A stretch of 64,000 nt of DNA from Mantis religiosa (taxonomy: Eukaryota > Arthropoda > Insecta > Mantodea > Mantidae), in NCBI GenBank assembly GCA_030765055.1, contig JAUKNK010000152.1:1469501-1533500 (forward strand), in the 5' to 3' direction. Below, one piece after another: positions 54,961-64,000 of the stretch. A program made the position numbers and the translations under genes. How positions within the stretch are numbered: position 1 is the stretch's first letter; every line of letters starts with the position of its first letter. Below the pieces are notes generated by a model that saw nothing but the letters and a program-made list of their open reading frames with translations, was not told where the DNA came from and did not search any database.

Positions 54961-55729
54961 ATTACTCTGAGTAATTCAATAGAGATATACTCATTAACAG
55001 TGTTTCCTCTAAACATTCAAAGTTAAGGAATAAAGGTCTAGTAAAGTAAGTCCAAATATTTTATGCATAAGACATCACATGGATCAACAGGAATGATATA
55101 TATCTCAATGGATGGTTATAAAAGAGCAACTTGCTTTTGTAGACAAAAAGTCTCTAAAGGAGATGTAAGTATCATTGTTATGATTAATGCAGATTTCAGT
55201 GAAATTGTTATGGAGAAATTGTCAGTGTTAAGTTAAACTTAATTGACAGCATTCAAAAGCAGCAAATATGTTCATTATTATGCTGTTACAATCTTAAGGA
55301 TATAGTAGATTTCAAAATAGTTTCAAAAAAGCTGTTGAGAACATTTTCATTGATATGTTGGGGAAAAAAAAAGTGCCATGAAATATAACCCTTAATTAAT
55401 GGACTTTCAGATCACGATGTACACCTAATCAAAATTATCATTTTCCCACTTCCTGGAAAGAGAATGGAATAGCGAAAGTCATATTACATAAATTCCTGAA
55501 ATTGTGGAATGATACATATAAATTAAATAATGTAAATGACAAGTGTAATTCTGCCTTAAATGCTTGCTTAAGTATTCAAAGCTCCAGTTTTCCATTACAC
55601 ACAAAGACAATAATACCTCTAAAAATGACTGATTAACATAAGATATGAAACATTAGAAACAAAGGAGAACTTTATATACTAGGAAAAAGAACTGCATTAG
55701 GCATGGACAACAATATAAAATATATATAC

Positions 55730-56189
55730 TGTAACTTTGTGGGTTCGTAGAATTAGAAGGCCGAGTTGCAGAAATTAAAAATCTCCTTCGTATTTCCATC
55801 AGAATACACTGTCCAATTCTCACGTAACAACATCACATATACACAGTCGTCCAAGGTCGATGACAATAACAATAGTGACAGCAGATTAGCTCTCGTTACA
55901 ATAACACTTCCAGCTGTCTCTTCGCTTACTCTGTTTCACAACTAACTGACTGGCTGGTGTGTCACAATCACTTTTATATCTGATTCATAATTCGAGACTC
56001 TTCCAGAGGAATAAAGAAACCGAATAATCAAGATATTACCAGAAATTTCCATTTATCTCAGTTTGTTTGTTTCAGTAGGTCTTTTATCTCAAGCGCTATG
56101 TTTATCTGCTTATGCAAGCTCGTTATCTACGTGAAACCTATCCGTTCCTTTGTGTGCCAAGCCGCCTTATCGCAATCGGATTCGCGACA
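55730..56189 (-). repeat. LTR of gypsy copy 3 (3' LTR in element sense)
   Basis: 460 bp, TGTAAC to GCGACA, with an AATAAA signal in element sense at its partner's matching position. Confidence 0.92.
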
Positions 56190-56200
56190 CTGCTCCCTTC

Positions 56201-58420
56201 TCAAGGCTGGTCGTCCCAAACAGCTCCATCGTGGTGAGCCAGATGATCCAGGTGTACCACCAACATCTTCCCTCGGGGCACCTTCTGGATGCGGTAGACC
56301 ACGTCGTTAATCCTCTTTACCACCCGGTACGGTCCTTGCCATGGCTGTTGAAGTTTTTCGATAGTTCGGTTTGCTCCCAGGTGTTCTCCTGAAGTACCGG
56401 CGTGCACTTCCTCCAAGACCTCCGAGACCTTACTTCGGGGAAGTAACAACTGTTGTCTGCATCTTCCCATCGGGCGATTCCCATACCCGGATCAACACGT
56501 CCTCTATGATCTTCAGTGGGTCCCATTGGGCCCAGTACGACTTGTAGGTGGCCCGTAGGGGAGGGGATCCGTCCCCTTCAGCTGCCAAAGTACGGGTGCT
56601 GCGGACCCTTAGCACTCGTGGTACCTCTGACGTTACTAGAGAAACCTCGGGCCGAACATCTGAGCCCCTCCTTCGGGAGTTGTTCGGATTGGGATGGCTT
56701 CGAGGGGGCAGTGTGTTCCCGATACCTGTGGGAATCGGGTACGTCTTCGGACGGGGTTGAGGGAAGCCATTAAGTTTCCGGGTACTAGCCTGCAAAGCTA
56801 GTAGAAGGTGTGCTAGATCACCAGGCGGCCCCACCGAGGTCATATCGGTAGTCTTCACCTTTGGTGTTGGCGTGCGTAAGTGGCGTATCCACTTCCATCC
56901 CGTCTTGTGTCCATAGGACCAGATGGGGGGGCTTGTTAGGTAACTAGGTCTTGCCCTACGGAAAGCCCCACGGAGGATGCCGAGCGCCCTTTGGGACAGC
57001 TTGGATACTCCCTGGTTGAAAGAGGCCCGGGTCTTGTTCCTACGGGTTCAAGGCTAATGTGAGTAGAACCTCTGGACCCAACTGTCCCTGCCTCCGCTTT
57101 CCTCAAGAGTGGTCCCAAGTCTGCATCCGCCAGCTGCTCCCTCCTCAGGCCTTCGCTATCCCAGCCATCTGCAGGCCCTGCCGTGACTACTTGGACTGCT
57201 GCGGCACGCTCCTTCTCTTCCACTCTTGTGCATTGGCCGCACTCCTCTGGGCAGGGTCTTCGGGACATGGCATCTGCGTTACCGTGGTTCTTCCCTCTAC
57301 GATGTTCAGAGGCGAAGTCCTGCTCCTGCAGCCGCTGAACCCACGTGCTGTCTGGCCTTTCAGGTTTCTAAAGCTCCGTAGCCAGGTTAGGGCGGAGTGG
57401 TCAGTCCTCAGGTGGAATGGCTAACCGTACAGGTACTTGTGGAAGTGCTCCAAGGCCTTTAGTACCGCCAGTAACTCTCGCCGGGTGACGCAGTGGTTCT
57501 TCTCTGCCTTGGCTGAAGACGCGCTGTTATCGTCTCAGCAGTTGTCGAACCTTCTCAAGCTATTCTGCGGTCAGGTGATCGGTCGCCCTCTCCAGTAAGC
57601 CTTCCAGCCGGGGTCCCAGGTGTTGCGTTGACATCGGCTCCAGCGTCTTTTCGATTGCTGGATCGACGGATCCGGCCTGGACGTCGTGATCGATGTCCGC
57701 TAGGTTAAGCAGCCTCACTGGCACCTCTTGGCATGGTAACAATGTTCTTCATTCGCTGTCATCCCAGTCGCGCCGTCTCAACCACCTCCTTTCTTGCGGT
57801 GACCCATGTCTTCCTTTAAGATGACCCTGCAGATTCCTAGGTGTTCCACGGGTTGCCGGAGTGTTACCTCTTCTCCATTGAGCTGCAGGACATTCCTGCT
57901 GTCGTCGACCGTCGCCTTGTGGCTCCTGAGGATATCCAGTACCAGTATCACCTCCTCAGCCACCTCCACGGCGAACACCCACTGACGCATGGCACTCCAT
58001 CCCAAGGTCAACTGCAGCAGGGCCTCCCTCTCCACGGTCAAGGTTTCGTCCGATGCTGTCACTACTGGTATGGTCGGTTCGGTTTTCTTGACGGCGCCCT
58101 GGCTACGTCGGGTCTGATGACGGTCATGGCTACCCCGGTGTCTACGAGCACGCAGCAAGGCTTCCCTCGTACCCAACTGTCTGTGATGAGGCTGTCATTC
58201 ATCCGTCGGCTGACGGTGCGCAGTGTCACTCGGAGATGGTGTAGACTGCGCCGACGTGCTCCTTGCCACGCCGGTCCTTACTCGTTCTTCCGGCTGCTCT
58301 TCTTGGTGTTGGTCATCGTCGCGGCCAAGTTGCTATTTGCAGCTTCCGTCTTCGTTATTAATTCGACCTTCATTTCTTCCATCTTCTCGGTGATGTCGTT
58401 GTCCCGCTTCATGACAGCAA
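56201..58420 (-). pseudogene. gypsy copy 3 gag-pol remnant
   Basis: 56201-56470 carries VSEVLEEVHAGTSGEHLGAN joined to QPWQGPYRVVKRINDVVYRI (integrase zinc part fused to the C-terminal domain). 56936-57268 carries MSRRPCPEECGQCTRVEEKE from the RNase H/integrase border. Around 57480-57520 AKAEKNHC-type RNase H sequence follows directly on the RT linker (LEKVRQLL region). 57560-58180 is the protease/linker region (VILVLDILRSHKATVDD). 58300-58400 is a short Gag coil remnant. Several frameshifts; inactive. Confidence 0.82.
56553..57083. other. GC-rich insert of unknown origin within gypsy copy 3
   Basis: About 530 bp absent from copies 1 and 2, where GTAGGTGGC is followed after some 30 bp by GTCCCTGCCTCC. 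The composition is much richer in GC than any neighbouring non-gypsy DNA. The minus strand has an open stretch (VGPPGDLAHLLLALQASTRK, then RTLAAEGDGSPP) that runs in frame into the integrase linker ATYKSYWAQWDP. I suspect the 5' region of a non-LTR element, but cannot show it. Confidence 0.5.
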
Positions 58421-58421
58421 T

Positions 58422-58879
58422 TGTAACATTGTGGGTTTGTAGAATTAGAAGGCCGAGTTGCAGAAATTAAAAATCTCCTTTATTTCCGTCGAAATACACT
58501 GTTCAATTCTCACGTAACAACATCACATATACACAGTCTTCCAAGGTCGATGACAATAACAACAGTGACAGCAGGTTAGCTCTCGTTACCATAACACTTC
58601 CAGCTGTCTCTCCGCTTACTCTGTTTCACAACTAACTGACTGGCTGGTGTGTCACAATCACTTTTATATCTAATTCATAATTCGAGACTCTTCCAGAAGA
58701 ATAAAGAAACCGAATAATCAAGATATTACCAGAAATTTCCATTTATCTCAGTTTGTTTGTTTCAGTAAGTCTTTTATCTCAAGTGCTATGTTTATCTGCT
58801 TATGCAAGCTCGTTATCTACATGAAACCTATCCGTTCCTTTGTGTGCCAAGCCGCCTTATCGCGATCGGGTTCGCGACA
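58422..58879 (-). repeat. LTR of gypsy copy 3 (5' LTR in element sense)
   Basis: 458 bp. Just inside it, TTGCTGTCATGAAGCGGGAC (about 58403-58421, element sense) is the candidate primer-binding site. It matches copy 2 and differs from copy 1. Confidence 0.9.
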
Positions 58880-59384
58880 ATACATAAAAAAATATGCTAT
58901 AGAAGACATACAGTCATCACTATATTGAACATCATTAATAAGGTAACTGGTAAGTCATTTGAAAAGTGATATAAAAGAAATTACAGTTAAGTGAATATAA
59001 ATGATCCACAGCAAATAGCAGTAGCATTTAACAGAATTTTAATATTTCATTCAGGTAGCAGAAAATATATTGATAAGGAATGAACGTATGAAAGATCCCA
59101 TTTTCATTTCTTAAAGAAACCTGCTTGGAAATCTCTCCTATTTACAGATAGTACCCACAAGTGCAACTAAAGCGAAAAAAGTAGAAGCAATAAATCATCA
59201 GGATATGGTGAAATAACAGCACTATTAAAACCATGTGCTGATATTATTTGTAAACCTTTAAGTCATGTATGTAATATATCCTTTCTGATAGGAACATTCC
59301 CATATAGGTTAAAGTGTTCAGTTATTAAGTCATTATACAAAAAGGGCCAAAGTTACAAATGTTAAACTGTAGGATAGTTTTTAG

Positions 59385-59812
59385 GTTAATTGATGGAAAT
59401 TAATCATTTCTTCACATTAGCAGTATATAGGCTAAGGTTTTAGATACATAGTCAACATGAAAACTTCAATGCCATAGCCAGGATTTGAACCACAGATCTC
59501 CTGGTTTCTGTCCAGTTGCTCTTACCCATTAAGCTACCGTGGCCAATGTACCGTCCTGCCACTAAATTCTCCAACTGACTCACAATTTCGCGGTAAACCA
59601 CTAGGGACTCTCGCATCCGAGATACACCATTTGTGGCGACTTACTATCGTAAGGACTTGAGTCCCAGGCTTCATCATTTAACTCTTAAAATTTAAGTTAA
59701 TTGATGGAAATTAATCATTTCTTCACACTAGCCATATATAGGCTAAGGTTATAGATAGTCAACATGAAAAATACAATAACATGCCGGGATTTGAACCATC
59801 GATCTTCCGGCA
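59385..59812 (-). repeat. Head-to-tail dimer of the SINE-like tRNA-related repeat
   Basis: A full minus-oriented copy starts with GTTAATTGATGGAAATTAAT at 59385, and the next starts with the same bases at 59696, a period of 311 bp. The second copy is cut off after the B-box region (GGGATTTGAACCATCGATCT). The first contains the tRNA-like core at about 59470-59545. Period and order match the tandem at 25697/26013 (316 bp). Confidence 0.8.
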
Positions 59813-60858
59813 TATCATACCGTTTAGATAAAAACAATGTTTTAGCAAACAAACAATTTGGATCCATAAAGAATGTGTCATCCAATGATGCCACTTTCAA
59901 ATTAACTAATGATACATCTGAATCCCTAGATGATAAAATAAATACATTGTGATCTATCTAAGACATTTGACTGTATTATGCCAATAAAGGCAGAAGTTCT
60001 CAACGAGTTGCATCATACTTATTGAATAAAATTCAAGAGGTCATAATAAATACTTCAAACAGTAATGCATCTTCGGAATTGTCTGAAATAAAGCCTCATA
60101 TCCCACAATGTTCCATTCTGTGCCCCCTCTTAGTTTTACTATATATCAATGATCTCCCTGCAATAATAAAACGAGCATGCTTTTCCAGTTCTCTTGGAAG
60201 ATAATACAAGTATTTTGATTAAAGTTCCTGGGTCTCATTATTGATCATAATATGATCTGGAAGAACCATATCAATTTTAGCTTTATCCAAAATGAGCTCT
60301 GCATTTTATATAATTACATGACTAACCCAGATTATCAACGGAAGTGTACTCAAAACAGTTTATTATGTTTATTTTCATTCATTAATGACCCATGAAGCAA
60401 TGTCAAGAATAAGAGGATCAGTTGTTCAAGACTGAGAATGGTACACTGGCCTGCAAGTGTATTTTACCATATTGTTATTTATAGTAGACTAAAGAAGTTC
60501 AGAAAAAATTCAGATGTTCATGGCAAAGAGACAGATACAGACAGAATTTACACAGCTCAACTAATAAGTTATTCCAAAAAGGGGTTTAATCTTACCAATT
60601 CACTTCCATTATATATAAAAGAATTGTATACAAACAAGAATAAGTTCAAGTCAGCATTAAATCAGAATCTTATTACTCATAATTTCTCTACTGAGGAACT
60701 TCATTCTTGTAAACCATTTGCAACGATATTTTTACATTGTAAATGTGTTAGATATAACTATTCTAAGGAAGCGTGTTTGCGCTATTCTTGCCAGTTTATT
60801 GGATGTTAAGTAAAACTGACTCCTCTGAGAATTTGATTAGAGTTAATATGTGAATAAT

Positions 60859-61015
60859 AACATTCCAGCTGGGGGATGCCGAGATGCTGACCACATCTCC
60901 TCCCTGTATCAGTTGGATGATCGACTACCTCTGCCGTGTGTAAGTGGGCGTGAGGTCGGCAGTCGGGTTGGTAGGCTCAGGCCCACTTGGGACTGTTACT
61001 CCATGGGTTATGTTT
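60859..61015 (+). mobile_element. 157-bp GC-rich retroposon (SINE-like)
   Basis: Flanked by a 16-bp duplication with one mismatch, TTAATATGTGAATAAT (60843-60858) and TTAATATGTAAATAAT (61016-61031). Inside, GC-rich sequence starts AACATTCCAGCTGGGGGATG and contains GCCGTGTGTAAGTGGGCGTG, then GTCGGGTTGGTAGGCTCAGG, ending in a short T tract. No polymerase III boxes or coding sequence were recognised. Confidence 0.7.
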
Positions 61016-61031
61016 TTAATATGTAAATAAT

Positions 61032-63235
61032 GAAGTTTACTGCCATCAAATGTATTAGAAATGTTATTCCTAGAATTTGAAACCTTTAGCATAATGTGAT
61101 TAAAGGATCTACAGATTGAAATAGTGTATTATAGTAGTGGCATATTGTCCCATTCTTTTCCCATATCTCTTTTCTCTGATCGCGTACTTTCTCACTCTTT
61201 ATTAAACAATGTTCTAAACTCTCCTTTACCCTAATAAAATGTCTCTCCTTTACTCTACTTCATTCTTTTCTCCTTTCCTTAATATCATCCATTTTTGCCC
61301 TCTTTCTTGTTGCACATGTTCACATTAAGCTACATAGCTCATTCTACTGCTCTCCATACATCTCTTTCTGTATCGTTTGTGCTATTCCTCACTACTTTCC
61401 TTCTGATTTCTTTCTGCCAATCTTTTCTGTCTTGTTTAGGGTTTTTCCTATCTCGTTCTACCTGTTATACACATTGACACTTGCTTTCTGTTGATTATTG
61501 TTAAATAGGTTATTAAATTAATCATCTAGGTCAGTATTGGTTTTCTTGCACATGGAAAGTAGAAAGTAGTAACATTATGTTAATCAACAGAGTGATGAGT
61601 TACTGCCAAAATTGTACTTTGTTATCCTTGTCTTCAAAATATGTAGGATATGTCACAGTATATACATGCACAACAATGTTAGACAATTTTCGTATACTTA
61701 AAAACTGTATTAACACTTATTATTAACATTGTGTGTTGTACTTAAATTCTTCAACACTGTAGGAAGAATTTTCTATAGAACGTTTTTAATGCTTTATATA
61801 TATCTTTTAGTTTTTTGTTTTGTTTGGTAAATAATTTTAATGTTCCTTCCCTTAAGTACAGTTCTGTAATAGTTTTGTTTATAGTAATGCCATAACTATG
61901 CATGTGACTGTTTTTCACAATTTTTCAATTTATCAGAACATGCTTAATGCTTTCATATATGTACCTAATGGAACAGTGAAAATTTTGCATTTTTATGTGT
62001 TTCTGCAACTGTATATTTTTTCTAGTTTCTCAGTTATTCTAATTGCCTTTTTTGTAATTTGCAGATTTTCGGTACTTCTTTAGCTATAGTGTTATTCCAT
62101 GTTTCATATATGAATGCATAGTGCAGCTGTTTCAACATTTTGTTATCCATGATATTTGATATTCTTAACCTCTTTTCTTAATGTATAGGCCCTTATTTAT
62201 CTGTTTTATTATGTGCATTATTAATTTCTAGTTGTAAACCAATAGCTTTTTATAGTTGACTTTACCTTCCAGTTTATTGTGCAAAGTAGCCACATAATTG
62301 CTGATGTTCGAAAAGGAATTTCAGTGTGTTGTCAACAAAGGCTCATTGGCTCGGACTCAATGTTAATTGCAATGCTAAGTTTAATATCACATTAATATTA
62401 ATAAATAACCACTAATAACAAAAATATAACAGTTTTATTAAGCGTAAGTCAAGATAAATACCATTAGAAAATGAAAAGGTATATAAGGCCCTTATGGTGC
62501 GAAAAAGATGCACAGAAGAGGTTGCAGGTTCAAATTCAGTGGAGAGTTATGGAGCTAGCTTCATTCAGAAGGGAAGTAAAGCCAGTGGCCCCAGGTCTAG
62601 CTTGATAAAGAGGCTTCAGAGTAAAATGTCTGTCTCTGCAAAACGTAAAGAGCGTCCATAATTAACATTCACTTTGTAGTTAGATACTTTAGGCACTATA
62701 AAGTAAGCATAGTTTACTCAAGTAAGGATGAATCATATTTATATATACAAAGCGTAAGAACAAAATAGGCAAATAAGGGGAAAGTATCCTTTTCCCGAAA
62801 TTTTGGTTATGGTAGGGAAGGGAAATGTGGAACAAGTAGGGATTTAAACCTGAAACTTCCTTAAATGTTAGTTTCTGCTGAGTAATGTGCCACTATTTTC
62901 ACTATAATTCTAGCAGTTTTAACCCTGTGCTAATAATCAATAAGTATTTCTGCATCAGAGTTCTTTCCAATGAAGGAACAGGATTTTGATGGTCAGAAAT
63001 ATTTCACTTAACCATGATTGAAATCTGCACAATCACTTCCATCAACACACTGCCTTAGTATCAAACTGGTGTAACTATATACGTTATTGGCTTATGACTA
63101 CTTTCATAGTCAGAAAACTGTGCTGCATCTTATCAATCATACAAGAGTGATTCAAACATAAAAAGTAATTGTTGCATATCATGGAGTAAGCAATTCTTAA
63201 TGTGATGGCAGAGTGAGGGGTCGAAGGTCAGTGTG
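61032..63235. other. AT-rich region without recognised genes
   Basis: 61140-61450 is pyrimidine-rich on the plus strand with a small open frame that reflects this bias. Around 62500-62620 GAGGTTGCAGGTTCAAATTC resembles a B-box, without a convincing A-box. Nothing else was seen. Confidence 0.45.
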
Positions 63236-63239
63236 TTAG

Positions 63240-63760
63240 GAAGGGGGAACTAGCTTAGTTATCTACTCCACTACATTCTGGCGTAAGTACAGCCAGAGTG
63301 AGCAGGAGGTTCTTTCGTCTGCTGTGCAATGCTAACATTTTCTGGCTGAGTGGCATCTTTTTTGATTTTCACTGGGCAGCCTTCATTCTTTCGCCACTTT
63401 TTACTCGCCATTTGGATTGTAGAGTATAATGGTGAACATGTCACATCACACCCAATGATGTGCCTCAAAAAATCCTCCTCTTGCTGGAATTGATTCAGAA
63501 GTCTGTCACAGATCTCCAACTTGGCCTGCTTTTGCTGCTTGGTTAAAACTTTGGAACCCATTGAGCACTAATTTGATGCTATTTCTTTGACAGTGGAACA
63601 GCGATCATCTTCAATAAGCTCTCGAATGGCATGGATGTGGTCACTTGAGACTTGACGTTGGGCGTAGAGCATGACTTTCATTTTCCACAGATCCTCAGCC
63701 ACCCATAAATAGTCTGGCCCAAATAAACACTTGTTTCTGGGACTATATAGTGTTCTCAAA
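63240..63760 (-). pseudogene. mariner transposase fragment (N-terminal half)
   Basis: On the minus strand HIHAIRELIEDDRCSTVKEI is the second helix-turn-helix of mariner transposases. A stop and shift follow, then FLTKQQKQAKLEICDRLLNQ and EEDFLRHIIGCDVTCSPLYS, where the Asp of IIGCD stands for the first catalytic Asp (family ...I.TGDETW). KKWRKNEGCPVKIKKDATQP corresponds to the W...GSP.PKK segment. The C-terminal half is not present to the left. Confidence 0.8.
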
Positions 63761-63764
63761 CTGT

Positions 63765-64000
63765 GCTCTTAAACAGGTTGAAATTTCTGAAGGTTTAACC
63801 CCTTCATTGGTTAAAAACTTTATTATAATGCATTGTGCAACATACAAAGGAACCTCCTGCTTGCTCATGGCTGCACTTATGTACTTATGTCACACTCAGA
63901 ACTGCTTACTCCGTGATACACAACAATTACCATTTATATTTGGGTCACCCATGTATCGCTAGCTGTAACAGTGTCATAGTTAATGTTGGCATAGTGAGAG
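63765..64000. other. Window edge, nothing recognised
   Basis: A plus-strand open frame at 63750-63962 has no recognisable motif and mostly mirrors the mariner neighbourhood. Confidence 0.3.

Larger units (their letters stand above)
55730..58879 (-). mobile_element. Ty3/gypsy retrotransposon, internally deleted copy 3
   Basis: LTRs at 55730-56189 and 58422-58879, very similar to each other (by eye only a few per cent different). A perfect 4-bp duplication ATAC lies at 55726-55729 and 58880-58883. It is inserted in the LINE 54980-60830. The minus strand carries the same pieces as copy 2, with the same junctions for the missing Gag core, RT and integrase core. In addition a GC-rich segment of unknown origin (about 56553-57083) lies between the RNase H and integrase parts. 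LTR similarity makes it the youngest of the three gypsy copies. Confidence 0.94.
54980..60830 (+). pseudogene. LINE remnant interrupted by gypsy copy 3 and a SINE-like dimer
   Basis: The endonuclease end PLINGLSDHDVHLIKIIIF is at about 55390-55435. The linker runs to 55729, is cut by gypsy copy 3, and continues from 58880 with linker and N-terminal RT sequence. LSKTFDCIMPIKAEVLNELH (first RT Asp region) is at about 59950-60015. Next come PQCSILCPLLVLLYINDLPA at 60100-60165, DNTSILIKV near 60200-60230 and IYSRLKKFRKNSDVHGKETD near 60475. The C-terminus is KGFNLTNSLPLYIKELYTNK, KFKSALNQNLI. Stops and shifts occur throughout. Confidence 0.75.

Noticed and set aside
56516..58470. Plus-strand open frames over gypsy copy 3, including one of 209 codons
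   Set aside because: Antisense of gypsy coding sequence or of the GC-rich insert; no recognisable domain.
61295..61477. A 60-codon serine/leucine-rich frame
   Set aside because: Explained by the pyrimidine-rich composition of this stretch.

Overview
This window is from an arthropod, most likely an insect with a large, repeat-rich genome; a cockroach, termite or other polyneopteran would fit, but that is inference. The reasons are: an intron-containing animal gene exon, Jockey- and R1-like LINEs, piggyBac, mariner (including a DUF4817 type) and hAT transposases, Ty3/gypsy elements, several Penelope-like element (PLE) families, and no bacterial operon architecture. Only one host coding segment is visible: the first coding exon of a YjbQ/UPF0047-family protein at 2640-2799, ending in a clean splice donor. 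Everything to its right may be its intron or intergenic DNA. No second exon was found.

Layout. 1-1.7 kb: 3' part of a decayed Jockey-like LINE and a hammerhead-like motif. 2.6-2.8 kb: YjbQ exon. 6.6-14.6 kb: about 100 tandem copies of a 79-bp, strongly strand-asymmetric satellite; every open frame in it is a by-product of the repeat. 15.7-25.7 kb: PLE fragments, a gypsy element with a fused gag-protease-integrase frame (16774-19504, TSD CTAT), an IS630-like DDE remnant, a solo LTR and a decayed multicopy arthropod gene family. 25.7-29.1 kb: a palindromic pair of tRNA-related SINE-like repeats split by a nearly intact piggyBac (26305-28797, TTAA duplication). 29.2-34.2 kb: an R1-like LINE with a PLE inserted in its ORF2. 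34.2-49.8 kb: PLE palindromes, a second piggyBac split by a second gypsy, LINE pieces and a DUF4817 mariner. 50-64 kb: hAT and mariner remnants, and a LINE interrupted by a third gypsy, a SINE dimer and, at its end, a GC-rich 157-bp retroposon.

The most interesting system is the set of Penelope-like elements. At least four families (called A, B, C and D here) occur as inverted-repeat inserts from 81 bp to 1.7 kb. The best examples have an outward-facing 3' end on both arms, a short single-copy tail on one side, and an 11-13 bp target-site duplication around the whole palindrome. The 3' ends carry small motifs that fold as type I hammerhead ribozymes. Stem I differs between families but keeps pairing (CCGG/CCGG, GAGG/CCUC, GAG/CUC, UCUGG/CCAGA), stem II also covaries, and stem III is a short self-complementary sequence (ACAUGU, ACUAGU, UUGCAA) of the kind expected to work as a dimer. 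Hammerheads are known in PLEs; the size-graded palindromic insertions with precise duplications are the part that deserves a closer look.

A second theme is defective gypsy elements. The first has two large deletions that leave one open frame. The second and third, at different sites, share the same three internal deletion junctions, so they look like copies of a non-autonomous family that moved by using enzymes supplied in trans.
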